Notes: generated by a model from the sequence alone, not told the origin. A stretch of DNA of 64,000 nucleotides from Gambelia wislizenii (GCA_030847615.1 JAUMIR010000004.1:276605501-276669500), one strand, 5' to 3'. Shown: positions 35,031 through 46,214, counted from the first letter of the stretch. A program made the numbers and translations.

Positions 35031-36130
35031 ATGGCGAACCTATGACACGCGTGTCAGCACTGACACGCGTAGCCATTTGTGCTGACACACGGCCGTAGGC
35101 TTCCTCTCCCCCGCCCCCAGCCGCAACCTCACCACCCTCCCTAAAGTGGTGATCCAGGCTTCAAAGCCTCACTTTAGGGAGGGGGGGGAGGAAAGTGGCA
35201 GGCAGGGCTATGAAGCCCCAATCAACACTTTAGGGAGGCGGGGGGGTGGAGCCTCCCCGCCCACTTGGCCACACCCCCTGAGGCCTGCCGTGCTTACCCG
35301 GAGCTGCCTCGGAAAGGCCGGGCAAGGTGGCTGGCAGGTGGGACTCTGCCGGGGAAGGCGGCGGGCGAGCAGAAGGGTGGCCACCCGGCCTCTCCCCGGC
35401 CTTCCCAATGTGGCTCCGAAGCCTCGGAGCCGCCTCGGAAAGGCCAGGGAAGATGGCGGGCGAGTGGGAGGGTGGCTGCCCTGCGTCTCTCCGGCCTTCC
35501 CGAGGTGGCTCCGAAGCCTTGGAGCCACCTTGGAAAGGCCGGGGAAGATGGCAGGCGAGTGGGAGGGTGGCCACCCAGCCTCTCCCCGGCCTCCCCGAGG
35601 TGGCTCCAAGGCTTCGAAGCCTTGGAGCTGACTCAGAAAGGCTGGGGAAGATGACGGGCGAGCAGGAGGGTGGCCTCCCAGCCTCTCCCCGGCCTTCCCG
35701 AGGGGTCTCCGTGGCTTTGAAGCCACGGAGCCACCTCGGGGATGCCGGGGAAGGCAGTGGACAAGTGGGAGGATGGCCACCCAGCCTTCCAGAGGGGACT
35801 CTGTGGCTTTGAAGCCACGGAGCCGCCTTGGGGAGGCCGGGGAAGGTGGCAGATGGGAGGGAGGGACTCTGCCCAGCCTCTCCCCAGCCTTCCTGAGGGG
35901 GCTCCAAGGCTTCGAAGCCTCGGAGCCACCTTGGAAAGGCGGAGGGTGGGAGGCAGGGACTCTGCCCGGGCTCTCCCCAGCCTTACCGAGGGGGCTTCGA
36001 GGCTTCGAAGCCTTGGAGCTGCCTCGGAAAGGCCGGGAAAGGCAGCGGGCAGGTCGGCCTCTTGTTTGAGCCCAGGGCACTGTGTGCAGCTTCTCCAATG
36101 GAGCCCTCCTAAATAGCTCCGCACAGGGAA
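35031..36130. mobile_element. hAT-like element end followed by GC-rich hairpin array
   Basis: The left terminus CAGTGATGGCGAACCTATGA, followed by a CACGCGTGTCAG palindromic segment, is the typical start of a widespread amniote hAT-type MITE. A matching right terminus (CGCCATCACTG) was not found. Nearly all of the interior is the tandem hairpin array listed next. The right limit is where GC content falls, near 36130. Family call is by terminus recall; no 8-base duplication could be shown. Confidence 0.5.
35150..36062. repeat. GC-rich tandem array of hairpin-forming units (about 92-105 bases, 8 units)
   Basis: Units begin AGCCACCTTGGAAAGGCCGG-like at about 35300, 35430, 35524, 35627, 35730, 35820, 35923 and 36016. 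Each unit joint is an inverted repeat: GGCCTTCCCGAGGTGGCTCC, a short GAAGCCTT loop, then GGAGCCACCTTGGAAAGGCC. Between joints lies a G-rich spacer (GGGGAAGATGGCGGGCGAGT) and a C-rich one. The long open frames on both strands come from the CpG- and GC-rich repeats and are not genes. A related array occupies 47690-48920. Confidence 0.85.
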
Positions 36131-37125
36131 AAACACGGGGTGCAGGTCAACACAAAGTGTGGTTAAGATGATGGTTTTAAGCATGCCTCACTGTGAGATG
36201 AATTGTGAAATCATAGCAATCTGAGATGACAGAGTTCTGAACAAAATAATGATAAGAACAAAGAATAGAAACAATGGAGTGGCCTGTGAACTGGGGGTTG
36301 TTGGACGACGGAAGAAGGAAATGTACAAACATGTTTATTTTTGTCTGCTACATGTCCTAGGGAAATGTTAAACAGGTCTTCCCCAATATCAATTTAATTG
36401 TGTCTATTTAATATAAACATATGTGCATTCTAATTTATCTTGCATATTCACTTACCCATTAGTGACATTTTGCAAATTATCTGATTAAATTACCTCTTTG
36501 CTTCACCTCAGTAATATTAAAATGGTTAAATGGTAATAACCCAGAAAAAGTTACATACATACATATGAGACTGTTGTTATTGTAGATAACAGAAAATCAT
36601 CTGGGGGTATGCTTCATATTTTGCATTTAATCCATAAGCAAAATATATGTACACCTATAGTATCCTGTTATTGTTGAAGACTTCAAATGACGCTGCATTT
36701 GTTTCTGGAAGACATGCATTGAGAAGCCATAATTGGCACAGGGTTCCCACCCATATTCACATGATGGAAACACACACATAATAAAAAACACTTAACATGT
36801 TTTTCTACTGCTGTGTGACCCCATAGGACCTAAATGTCATATATGAGCTGCTCTTGAAGGATTTAGAGAGTTTGCTTTTTTAAAAGTACATGTGACACAT
36901 TGCAAACAGTATAAATGCTAGTTTAATCTACCTTTGCACTTCAAAATCCATAGAGAAAAACTATACTGCTCTTTGAGCAATGATTTGAAACTAAAGGTTT
37001 TATTTTCACTATTTTGCAAGGTTATTAATGTATCAGGTTTTTTTTTAACTCTCCTTTTTCGGGGGAACTATTACTTTGTAGAGTCAGAAAGATTCACACA
37101 CACACAAAAGAAAGAGCAAGATTGT
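36131..37125. other. AT-rich unique spacer
   Basis: About 1 kb with no recognised feature. Confidence 0.5.
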
Positions 37126-37774
37126 GGACTTCATCAGACTAACCTCCATAAACTTTCTTTTGCCAGCATATTTTGAGGCATTTTTCTGCCAGCAAAAGAA
37201 CCCGTTCTACCAGACTTACCTTTAGTAGCATGAAAAGGCAGCCCCAGCATAAACAGAGCATGAATGGAACTCTGTTTACTTCCAGGTTCAAGATCTTAGC
37301 AATTCTTGCGAGAAGATGCAAGCATTGTAAAATTTAAACATACACAAAAATAAAGACACAAAACATACACACAAGCACAGAAACACACTTTAAAAGTAAA
37401 ATGGGGAGGTTCATAAAAAGAGTGTCCCGTACCTGGCTGTCATGATCTCACCTGGAAGTGTTCTGGCAGGACCGACCATTGATGATGTAATTACGAGACA
37501 AAAATAATTATAGAATCATAGAATTGTAGAGTTGGAAGAGACCACAAGGGCCATCCAGTCCAACCCTCTGCCACACAGGTGCACAGTTTCAAATGTTGGC
37601 AGTACTGGCAAAAAACTGTCATGGGAGATCTATTGATGGCTTAGCCTGTCAATAAAAAAGAATGCCTTATTCCCTACACATAATTGCGAAAGCAAAACAT
37701 CATCTGATATGTGCGTCCTTTCGTGTTCATTAGGTGTTGTTATGATGCCATATTTGCCACGTCTGATAAAGTCC
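37126..37774. mobile_element. MITE, family A, carrying a CR1 tail
   Basis: Ends GGACTTCATCAGAC and GTCTGATAAAGTCC. The subterminal hairpin CTTTCTTTTGCCAGCATA / TCTGCCAGCAAAAGAA, the block ACTTCCAGGTTCAAGATC, the spaced CGTACCTGGCTGTCATGATC and the CAATAAAAAAGAATG segment align with 28102-28671. Flanking triplets are TGT and TAT, so the duplication is imperfect here. A CR1 3' tail is inserted at 37510-37585. Confidence 0.7.
37510..37585 (-). mobile_element. CR1 3' tail inside the MITE
   Basis: ATAGAATCATAGAATTGTAG then AGAGACCACAAGGGCCATCC and CCAACCCTCTGCCACACAGG: the last 70-75 bases of CR1, antisense to the plus strand. Confidence 0.88.
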
Positions 37775-38189
37775 TATGAGAGCAAGAATGAGAGAGAGAT
37801 TATGCTCTTAGGGTGAACCTAATTTTACTGTGGTTATTCATTCCTCACAGGACAAAATAAACAAATTTGCAGTCTAACATTCCAGTTGCACAAATTGGCA
37901 CACAAATGATTCCTCCTTACCTTTTATTATTCACTTTATGAATTAGGCTTAGCTTATTAGTTTTTACTGATGTCAACACATTTTTGAATACTATTAATAT
38001 GCCAGTCTGGTTTGTTCTCAAGTTATTGAATGATGTGTTAACTTCTGAAATAAATAGACATGCGGTGTGAAGGATGAGCTGTCACTTTGAGAGAGGTTTA
38101 CTGATCATAATTGAAAGGCACTTCTAATTGGTTTTAATTCTATAGACTGTTTAATAGCTTTTAAAAATAACACACACACAATATATATA

Positions 38190-38535
38190 AACATCCACAA
38201 AAGAGTGATATTCAGCGACTAACTGAAATGCACAAAACACATCATGCAAGCTTTCGAAGCTCCGCTGGCTTCTTCATTAGGCAAAGATGTTAAAAAATCA
38301 TCCAGGAGAAAGAAACCAACTGAACAACAGCAGAGACAACATCTGATACAAGAAGTAGGCCTGTGACTCCAACTCTATCATCTTTTTTTCTCTCTTTTCC
38401 TTCTCCTATATGATTTTTTAAAACATTTTTTGCCTGATGAAGAAACCAGTGGAGCTTCAAAAGTTTGCTGATGTGTTCTGGGCATCTCACTTGGCCAATA
38501 AAGGTATGACTCTTTTGTAGACTGTTTTATTTTGC
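38190..38535. mobile_element. Head-to-head Penelope-like termini (fold-back)
   Basis: The plus-strand half (38431-38525) reads GCCTGATGAAGAAACCAGTG, GAGCTTCAAAAGTTTGCTGA and CCAATAAAGGTATGACTCTT. The left half (38195-38285) is its inverted copy, with GCTTTCGAAGCTCCGCTGGC and AAAAGAGTGATATTCAGCGA. About 145 bases lie between. Same architecture as 21.0 and 51.9 kb but a different sequence subfamily. Confidence 0.55.
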
Positions 38536-38582
38536 TCTGTGGCCTGATCTGATCTGGTTTTAATATTCTGTAATCTACCTAG

Positions 38583-38800
38583 AGAGCAAGTGAGATGTAG
38601 TGGTTTGAGTATTAGACTAGGACTCTGAGAGACCAGGGTCCTAACCCCCACCCAGCCATGGAAACCCACTGGTTAATCTTGGGCAAGTCACATTCTCTCA
38701 GCCTCAGAGGAAGGCAATGGCAAACCTCCTCTGAATAAATCTTGCCACGAAAACCCTTCAACAGGCTTGCCATAAGTTAGAATCAACAGAACAATAGGCC
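38583..38800 (+). mobile_element. tRNA-derived SINE with MIR-like core
   Basis: TAGTGGTTTGAGTATTAGAC, ATCTTGGGCAAGTCACATTC, CTCAGCCTCAGAGGAAGGCA and TTGCCATAAGTTAGAATC run in the same order as the copy at 26.4 kb. Tail eroded. Confidence 0.75.
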
Positions 38801-40529
38801 ACTTTGAGCCTTACTATGATACAATTGGGTGGGGAATGGGGAAAATCTGGGTATGAATGAATGAGTGAGTGACTAAACTTGAAAAGTGGCAGGATTAGGA
38901 GAATATAAAATCACTCTGATTACAACCAAGCCAAAACATCTAAGGGTGAGGAATTATAGAAGAATTGATACAAGTTAAGAAAAAATTGATATTGCTGTGT
39001 ATAAACTTTCCACAATAACCCTAGCACAGTTGTGTAGTGTTTAAAAAGGCTTATTGCTTTACTCTGTAAAATACTATGTAAAAACCATGACTGTATAAGG
39101 GATTCTTGAGAAAAATTTTGGTCCTATTTTTTTAACAGAACTAACCTAATTTGTACTTCCCAGACTAATGGAAAGACCAGAACATAATGATTTTTCAGGT
39201 TTTCCACTTCTCTACGTCACTTTCTATGACGTAATAGAATTCTCAGCTTAAAATTTGTCTCAAAAATGTGTGAATTGAGGAAAGACACATGCAAACATGC
39301 ATGTATTAGAGACAGATGTGTACAAAATGCATACACTAGCTAAATCTGCATATAAAAATTAATGCAAAATTTCCTGCAATGCAGAATGATGTGGAAACTG
39401 TATAGAATGGACTTGTGTTTGAATCCATGCAAAAGCAATATGATACATATACAGACTAATTTGTACATCCGTAACCACGTAAATAAATGGTTACAGAAAC
39501 ATACATAGGTATTGATAGCTATACTCATATCTGTTCATATGCATGGTGTAATCATTGCAAAAATGGATACAGACCATTAGATTCTGAAAGAGTTTTTCAG
39601 ATAGCTACATTTATTAATCTAATGATTCTCTGCCACATTCCTTTTTAAAACAAGCAAGTTCATGGAAACATTTAAAGCCATCTTAACCTAAATCAGCTAA
39701 ATAAACATGTGATTCCCTTCTCTGAAAAACTGGGAGCTTAAAAACAAGTCTGCATTTCAATTTATTGGATTAAAAAAAAATCTTCAGAATTCTGGCTGTC
39801 TAAGGGTTAAAAACTGAGGCCTGTCTATAGCTCATTTCTATAGTAACCACAAGATGGAGACTTTTTTTTAATGGGCACCTAATAATTAGAAAGTGCTAGA
39901 AGGTATAACAATATAATGAATCAAAACTGATAGACTTGTGGGTTTCCATAGAAACATGTATAATTATGATAATCGGTCCCTGGCGAACCCTCAAAATCGT
40001 ATACATTCAGTTAAATGCAATAAACATTAGGCACTATTTAGTGAGCTGTGATGCAAATTAACAGTGTGAGATACAGGGAGGCTATGAATAAAATTGCTGT
40101 ACAGTTTATCTCAAACTAATTTCACAGATTGCTTTAATACACTATGTGTGGATGGGAAGAGCAGAAAACTCTAGAGTGTGTGTGTGTGTGTTTTTTTTTA
40201 GTGGCCATACTTAAAATAATAACATTTCAAAAAGTGGACTGAGTAATTGTTAATTGTGATACTGATCAAAAATTTACTGCAGCACATTGTTACATGTGGG
40301 ATCAAAGTACCCCCAGAGCAAATGACCTAGTAGGATGTGATTTAAAAAAAAATGCTTGTGTTTTCCTTTTATTTTATTTTATTTTATTTTTAAAGTATTT
40401 TTGAGCCTAGTTTAGCTACACGCTTCATAGCATAAAGGTAGGGAAAACATTTTTTTAACATTTCATAGAAATTATGCCTTAGCATAAGGCTATGAAATGT
40501 GTATTGTTGATTACAGAAGAGGCGAGACT
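38801..40529. other. AT-rich unique spacer
   Basis: About 1.7 kb. It contains a short GT run (40178-40190) and a TTTTA-type tract (40366-40392). No gene recognised. Confidence 0.5.
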
Positions 40530-40717
40530 GTTGCTCATTGGCTGAGCATGTGCTTTGCACAAAGAAGGTTCCAGCTTTATGCCATTTCCATTTAAAGAGA
40601 TCAAAGAGCAGATGATGTGAAAGACCTCTACCTGAGACTGTATAATTGAGGCCAGAGTACACAATATTAGAGCAGATGGACAAATAGCTTGGCTTGGTAT
40701 AAAGTAGCCTTCCACAT
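40530..40717 (+). mobile_element. tRNA-derived SINE, second family
   Basis: CTCATTGGCTGAGCATGTGC then TTTGCACAAAGAAGGTTCCA is an A-box to B-box head. GAAAGACCTCTACCTGAGAC, AGTACACAATATTAGAGCAG and GATGGACAAATAGCTTGGCT then CTTGGTATAAAGTAGCCTTC match the body of a SINE common in reptiles. Diverged by many substitutions. Confidence 0.65.
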
Positions 40718-42309
40718 TTTTTTAACACTATGGTATCGTCCTTTCATTATTCTACAGTAGGGTTGCCAGGTTTTCAAAACAGCAATAAAGGACTGTCAAG
40801 ATGGGCTGGGCAGGCCTATATAAGGGTCCACTCAAGTCTCATAGGAGGAGGCCCTCTTGTTCCAAGCTCCTGCAAGATCTGAAATCTCTTAGAAGCCTCT
40901 AAACCCCTCAAAATATGTACATCTGAAATGTTGGAAATGTTGCTGCCAGGCTGAGAAAATGTCAGCCATATTCTTAGCAGACCCTGCTTCATCATTGCTT
41001 CCTTCTGCTGCCTCACTGGATTTTTGAATCTCACCAGTTGGATTGCTGCTAGAATTTTTAAAAAGTTCCTTCTCCTCAAGTAAGCTGTCATTTTATGATC
41101 ACTATTATTGTATCTGATCATTTAAGTTTGCAAGACTTAACCTGCTTGATGCTCTAGGCTTGCCATCATCACTCAAGAATAAAGAAGCAACTGAGAAATA
41201 ATGCCTACCTGCCTGCTCATCTCTGCCAAGCACTGTTACCTGCTCACCATGGCCCTTCCTTGGTGGAGTCTTTCAACTCTAGAGCTTGGGAATCTTCTAG
41301 ATGTTGTAGGAACATGTGCCAAAATTAGGGGCATAGTGCCAGGACAAAAGCAGCAAGAATTGCCCACATTGAGGAGTCACAGCTTTTAAAATTTGTTTTT
41401 GTTAGGAAAAAGAAACTTTGTAGGTGCCTGGTATAAAAGACCCTGAAACTACCTGTCTGAAAGTTGGGGTAATCCCCTCTTTTGGGTCTACCATGTCTCC
41501 AAGAGTTTGGAGATGTGTGAAAAGCCAAACGTTATGGTCATTATGGTTTCCCAATGTATGAGTCAATGATAACTGGCAATATGGATTTCCAAATTTCAGT
41601 TTGGATTTAGGGACCAGTTTAGATTGGGCCTATATTGATCTGGATTGATTTAGCCCCAGATTCACATTGCAGAACTGGGCTCAGAACCAAATGGGGGAGG
41701 GCATGTCCAGATCAGTTAAAAATTCACCTTTGGAGCAGTGAGTTGTATCTATATTGTTTTATGGCAAAATTGCTGTTCCTGAACCTTTAAAGAGAGAAAA
41801 TAGCTATTTTAAATAAACTAGGGGAGGATGATTTGGGAGCCCTGGAGGGGCTAAAATCTGAAAAATAAGAGGGGGGATGAAGGCTGCATATACTTCATTG
41901 GTCAGAGGATTCCGTCCATGAGTCACGATTGAAGTTTTCCAGACTGACCCCAAGTTCTGTTGAAGTGTAACATGTTAGCTGTGTGCAGTTCAAATGGATG
42001 TGCATGAAGAGTTGTTTTCTCACACTGTTGAAATTCATGAAGTCCTTTGACACATAAAAAACTCTCCCATGGAAAACAAGAATAAGTAGCTAATCACTGG
42101 AGTCATGTATGTCTCCATAGCCCTCCATTCCCATAGATAGGAATAAAGGATTGAAAAATGAGAGAATTCTGTTTAGTTTTTTTTTTTTTGTATCCAATGG
42201 TTGATATTCTACATTGGCTACTTAGTTATGTATGTGTGACTAAGAAATGTCTCCTGACCTGATCTCCCAGCCCACCTGAACGGCCAGCAGCTGCATCAGG
42301 CTCAGGGAA
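40718..42309. other. Unique spacer
   Basis: About 1.6 kb with no recognised gene. Minus-strand frames at 40816-41121 and 41325-41528 carry no known motif. Confidence 0.5.
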
Positions 42310-42477
42310 TCTGTTCAGCTGCCAATAGAAGTGCAAGGAGGAGGATCTTTCCAGACCCTTCCCACCAGTGAGGGAGGCTGTGACAAGGACCCTCCTTTGG
42401 ATTGTTTTGCCTAGGTCATTGGTGAGAGGGAGCTGGGAACATCCTCCTCCTTGCACCTGAAATGGCAGCTGAACAGA
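42310..42477. mobile_element. Fold-back MITE, 168 bases
   Basis: Arms at 42310-42345 and 42442-42477 are inverted: TCTGTTCAGCTGCCA and TGCAAGGAGGAGGA pair with TCCTCCTCCTTGCA and TGGCAGCTGAACAGA, separated within each arm by six mismatched bases. The loop is about 96 bases. Confidence 0.65.
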
Positions 42478-42543
42478 CCTCTTAGCTTGACATAGCTGCT
42501 GTCTGTTAAGATGGTTTGGGGAAGGGGCTTATATGTAGTCTTA

Positions 42544-43117
42544 GGATTTTATCAGACCACCCTCCTGAAAAGTTCTTTTGCTGGCATAAATGGTGGTGTT
42601 TTTATGCCGGCAAAAGAACTCCCCCCATCAGACCTTACCTTGTTCCCATTAAAGAGGCAGCCCAGGCACTAACAGGGAGTGAGCAAAGCTCAATTCACTT
42701 CCTGGTTTAAAGTCTCACTGAATCTCATGAGAAGATGCTCGCGTAGGAAATTAAAAAACAAACAAAACCACAAAAAGTACATCAAAGCACCAAAACACAC
42801 TTTAAAAGTCCCAAGTAAATGGCGGGGGGGGGTGTTCATAAAAAGAGAGCCTCCTACATGGCTGTCACAATCTCACCTGGAAGAATTTGTCTATTGATGT
42901 TGCATTCACATGAGTACAATGGCGCATGGATTCAAATGCCGGCAATGCTGGCAACAAATCACTATGGGAGATCAATTGACAGTTTGGGCCATCAATAAAA
43001 AAGTACGGTTTCTAAACTATATATGATCACAAAAGGGCGACATCATCTGGTATGCATACCCTTTTACAATCATTAGGTGTCCTTATGATGCCGTATTCGA
43101 CTCGTCTGATAAAGTCC
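42544..43117. mobile_element. MITE, family A (Harbinger-like), TSD TTA
   Basis: Ends GGATTTTATCAGAC and GTCTGATAAAGTCC with TTA on both sides (42541-42543, 43118-43120). Aligns along its length with 28102-28671, including the subterminal CTTTTGCTGGCATAAA / TTTATGCCGGCAAAAG hairpin. 574 bases, non-coding. Confidence 0.78.
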
Positions 43118-43126
43118 TTACAGTAA

Positions 43127-43457
43127 GGAGATTTTCAGACCTGCCAAAATGCCTGTTTGCTGCGCGAGCAGCCTCCCGACACTGCTGCGCGGCAAGGGTC
43201 TACTTCGGACGACGCTGTGCCTCTCGCGAAACCATCCGTGTCACTTCCGTGAAGCTTTGGACGGCTCAGCGCCATATTTCAATCTCGGGCAACCTCCGTG
43301 ATTGAAATATGGCGCTGAGCCGTCCGAAGCTTCACGGAAGTGACACGGACGGTTTCGCGAGAGGCACAGCATCGTCCGAAGTAGACCCTTGCCGCGCAGC
43401 AGTCTCGGGAGGCTGCTCGCGCGGCAAACAGGCATTTTGGCAGGTCTGAAAATCTCC
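43127..43457. mobile_element. GC-rich perfect-type fold-back MITE, TSD TAA
   Basis: Arms of about 158 bases (43127-43284 and 43300-43457) are reverse complements with only about five differences, around a 15-base loop. Ends GGAGATTTTCAGACC / GGTCTGAAAATCTCC. TAA lies on both sides (43124-43126, 43458-43460). Many CpG are retained, and several arm mismatches are C/T changes at CpG, as expected of a young methylated insertion. Its TIR resembles family A, and it probably shares its transposase source. Confidence 0.85.
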
Positions 43458-43511
43458 TAAGACTATGTAGTCTTACTGAATACAGAGCACTTATGGATTC
43501 TTGCAGCAGTG

Positions 43512-43850
43512 ATAGAATCATAGAGTTGGAAGCGGCCTCATGGACCATCGAGTCCAGCTCCCCCCCCCCCCGCCCTTTAAATGCAGGATTTCCAGCTAAA
43601 GATCCTGAGCAGAGAACTGTCTGGCCTCTTTTTGAAGATGTCCAGAGAACATCTCAAGGCAATTAGTTCCATTGCTGAACTGTTCTTACTATCAAGAACT
43701 TCATTCCCTCTGGGGCAGGAAAGAACAGGCCTGCCTCCTCCTGTCTGTGACAGCCCTTGAGGTATTTAAATAATGCAATCATGTCTTCCCTCAGTCTTCT
43801 CCAACAACTGGCTAGGCTTAGTGAAAAGCCCAGAATAGTTACGGCGCTGT
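43512..43850 (-). mobile_element. CR1 3' fragment, older subfamily
   Basis: GATAGAATCATAGAGTTGGA, then AGCGGCCTCATGGACCATCG and the C-run, followed by CTGTTCTTACTATCAAGAAC and TTGAGGTATTTAAATAATGC. Clearly CR1 but with indels relative to the other copies, so a separate, older lineage. Confidence 0.8.
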
Positions 43851-44037
43851 TGTCCATGTTTCTGTCCTATTCACAAATTGGGGAGTTGTGAGGAGTAACA
43901 AAGTCTTCCTCACCCCACAACTTGGTTCTCTGTACCAAATTGCTCAAGATAACTTTTCTCACTTCTTGGTTCTGATGCTCAAAGCAAGCCAGGAAGGAAG
44001 AGAAGTCCTAGGACCAGTGGCTTTAAGTTAGCACTGT

Positions 44038-44151
44038 GGAACTTTGGTCTTCCAGATGCTCTTCCCCCATAACTCACTAGCCCCACTCAGCTTGGCCAAT
44101 GGGAAGAGACTATAGTAGTTATAGTCAAAAACATCTGGCTAGTCAAAGTTT
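44038..44151. mobile_element. Short MITE with CATCTGG-type fold-back arms
   Basis: AACTTTGGTCTTCCAGATG at the left and CATCTGGCTAGTCAAAGTT at the right are inverted. The interior CTCAGCTTGGCCAATGGGAA resembles the copy at 47.2 kb. Family common in reptile genomes; superfamily not assigned. Confidence 0.6.
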
Positions 44152-44267
44152 TCCTGTCCTGTGGACTATGAGAAAGTGAAGCATGGTAGGAATTCAGGAA
44201 TTCAATCTTTATTACAGTCATCGATCAGAATAGAAGCATGATGGGTGGGAAAGATTTCATTGTTTTT

Positions 44268-44487
44268 CTGTTGTTATTATGCGCCTTCAACTCAACTTCA
44301 ATTTAAGGTGGCCCTATCCTAGAGTTTTCTTGGCAATATTTATTCAGAGGAGGTTAGACACTGCTTTCCTCTAAAGGCTGAGAGAGCATGAATTGTCCAA
44401 GGTCACCCAGTGGGTTTCCATGGCTGAGCAAGGATTCAAATCCTGGTCTCTTAGGGTTCTAGTCTAACACTCAAACCATTGCAGGGG
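44268..44487 (-). mobile_element. tRNA-derived SINE with MIR-like core
   Basis: Antisense landmarks: GAGTTTTCTTGGCAATATTT, AATTGTCCAAGGTCACCCAG, GGTTTCCATGGCTGAGCAAG and ATTCAAATCCTGGTCTCTTA (B box). Same family as 26.4 kb, opposite strand. Confidence 0.75.
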
Positions 44488-44777
44488 CCACAGGTTGCTG
44501 GCCTCTACAGCATTTTTTATTTTTCCACTTTTCATTGGATTTGTGCAAATATTTCTCTGGCCATTGCCTCAGATGTGAAAATATTTCTCTGGACATTGCC
44601 TCTGATGTGGCCCTAACCGTTAATGACTGGCCTACTGAGATTTTGAGCTATTCAGTGGCTTTACTCTAGATTTCTCAAGTCCAGCATTCAGCTCAGTTCA
44701 GATCCTTCCCTTGTCCTCCTACTATAGGAACAGTGAAAATATCTACAAGTTGAATGGCAACCCTTCATTAACTCTTA

Positions 44778-44998
44778 GGGCTGAATTCACACTACACAAA
44801 TAATCCAGTTTGAAACTGGATTATTTGCCATGGCTCCTTCCTATGGAATCCTGGGATTCGTAGTTTGGTGAGGTGCCAACACTCTGGCAGAGAAGACTAA
44901 AGCCCTTGTAAAACTATAGATCCCAGGATTCAATAGGAAGGCGCCATGACAAATAATCCAGTTTCAAACTGGATTATTTGTGTAGTGTGGATTCAGCC
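44778..44998. mobile_element. MITE, family D, best-preserved copy
   Basis: Ends GGGCTGAATTCACACTACAC and GTGTAGTGTGGATTCAGCC. Just inside each end sits a 29-base perfect palindrome (44798-44826 and 44951-44979). The central arms are GGAATCCTGGGATTCGTAG and CTATAGATCCCAGGATTC. 221 bases, non-coding. Confidence 0.75.
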
Positions 44999-45115
44999 TA
45001 GGTTGTAAATCTGTAAGTGCATTACCAGATGCCAGCCAGCCAGCACTTGTAAGGCATGCCTGTGCAACAGTGGCTCAAGATTCTACCTGGTTGCTTCTGC
45101 ATTCAACCTGTAATA

Positions 45116-45346
45116 CAGTTGTCCCTCCACATTCACGGATTTGACATTCACGGATTTGAGTATTCACGGCTTGAAAAATATTCTTAAAAAAATAACAATC
45201 CTAATAGCAAACCTTGATTTTGCCATCTTATATAAGGGACACCATTTTGTTCTGCCATTGCATATAATGGGACTTGAGTATTCACGGATTTGGGTATTCA
45301 CGGGGGGTCCTGGAACCAAACCCCAGCGAATGTGAAGGGACAACTG
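45116..45346. mobile_element. Tigger/pogo-like MITE, short form
   Basis: TA duplications at 45114-45115 and 45347-45348. Ends CAGTTGTCCCTCCACATTCA and GCGAATGTGAAGGGACAACT(G). Internal ATTCACGGATTTG is repeated four times near both ends. 231 bases. It shares its termini with the array-bearing element at 47603. Confidence 0.82.
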
Positions 45347-45570
45347 TACAAGAAGAATTTCTATAGATGCTTTTGTGATGTGCCACCAGCTATAGTGAGT
45401 GCATATTCACCACTGGCTTTGCTATTTATGAAAGTCATATCAAACTTTTAGATGATAGGCATTCAAACTTGGTACACATTCAAACCTTTAGGCTCATTTA
45501 GATTACAGAGAGAATGATCTTCCTATTAACTCTTTCGACATTTAGAACAAAATGTGTATTTCCAGCCATA

Positions 45571-46031
45571 TCTATATGTATATAAAACTCTTGGGTATGT
45601 TGCCTTTCCTAGTGTGCTGATTGGCTGCTCAGGAAACACACCCAACCAATCACCACCCACATGCAAATTCCCTTTCCACCTCACAATCCTCTCCTGCCAC
45701 TCAATCTGTGGCCCAGATTGGGACCCAAACAGTCAACTGGAGATGGTAGTGGGATGCCACTGTTGCCACTGCAAGTTGACTAGACAGTCAACTTGTGATG
45801 ATGGCAGTGACGGGCCGTCTGCGATGGGACCCAGGCAGTCAACTGGCAGCAGTGGTGGCAGAGCAGCAGAGTGAGTCACACTCAGCAATTCTGGGGAAAG
45901 TGTGGAACACTGAGAAGGGGGAGGAGGGATTTAAAAATCCACCAGCCTACCTTATAGGGTTGTCATGAGGTCTACCAGGCTTTTGGGGGGGGGAGTTTTT
46001 TAATGGTGTATGTTACACTGGATACAGCTGG
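45571..46031 (+). mobile_element. Helitron-like non-autonomous element
   Basis: Starts A|TCTATATGTATATAAAACTC and ends with a hairpin GTGTATGTTACAC followed by TGGATACAGCTGG, i.e. TC... and CTRR termini with a near-terminal hairpin and no TSD. The interior has GGAAACACACCCAACCAATC and repeated CAGTCAACTGG-containing units (45727-45855). A second copy lies at 58979-59501 on the other strand. The base after CTGG is A rather than the usual T, so the end may be mutated. Confidence 0.65.
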
Positions 46032-46214
46032 AAGGTATAATATTTCAATTTAATATTAATAACTATATTAATCAGCCTGATAATCACTTAGTTTTGACTT
46101 GGTAGCTGCTTCAGACTAGGTTGGAAGACACTCAGAAAAAATATGGGACACAAAACAGCAAGAAGTTACTGAGAAACTGAAAGAAAAAGTGAATGTGGAA
46201 TAAGTCAGATGGAA

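Noticed and set aside
35208..36098. 296-codon minus-strand frame and several overlapping frames on both strands
   Set aside because: They lie wholly in the GC-rich tandem array, are open in many frames at once, and translate to repetitive P/R/G/S text without a domain.
40530..40610. A-box and B-box pair suggesting a tRNA gene
   Set aside because: The body continues as a SINE and no cloverleaf with an acceptor stem can be drawn.
45597..45874. Open frame of 106 codons across the Helitron-like element as a captured gene
   Set aside because: The frame spans repeated CAGTCAACTGG units and is not conserved in the second copy.
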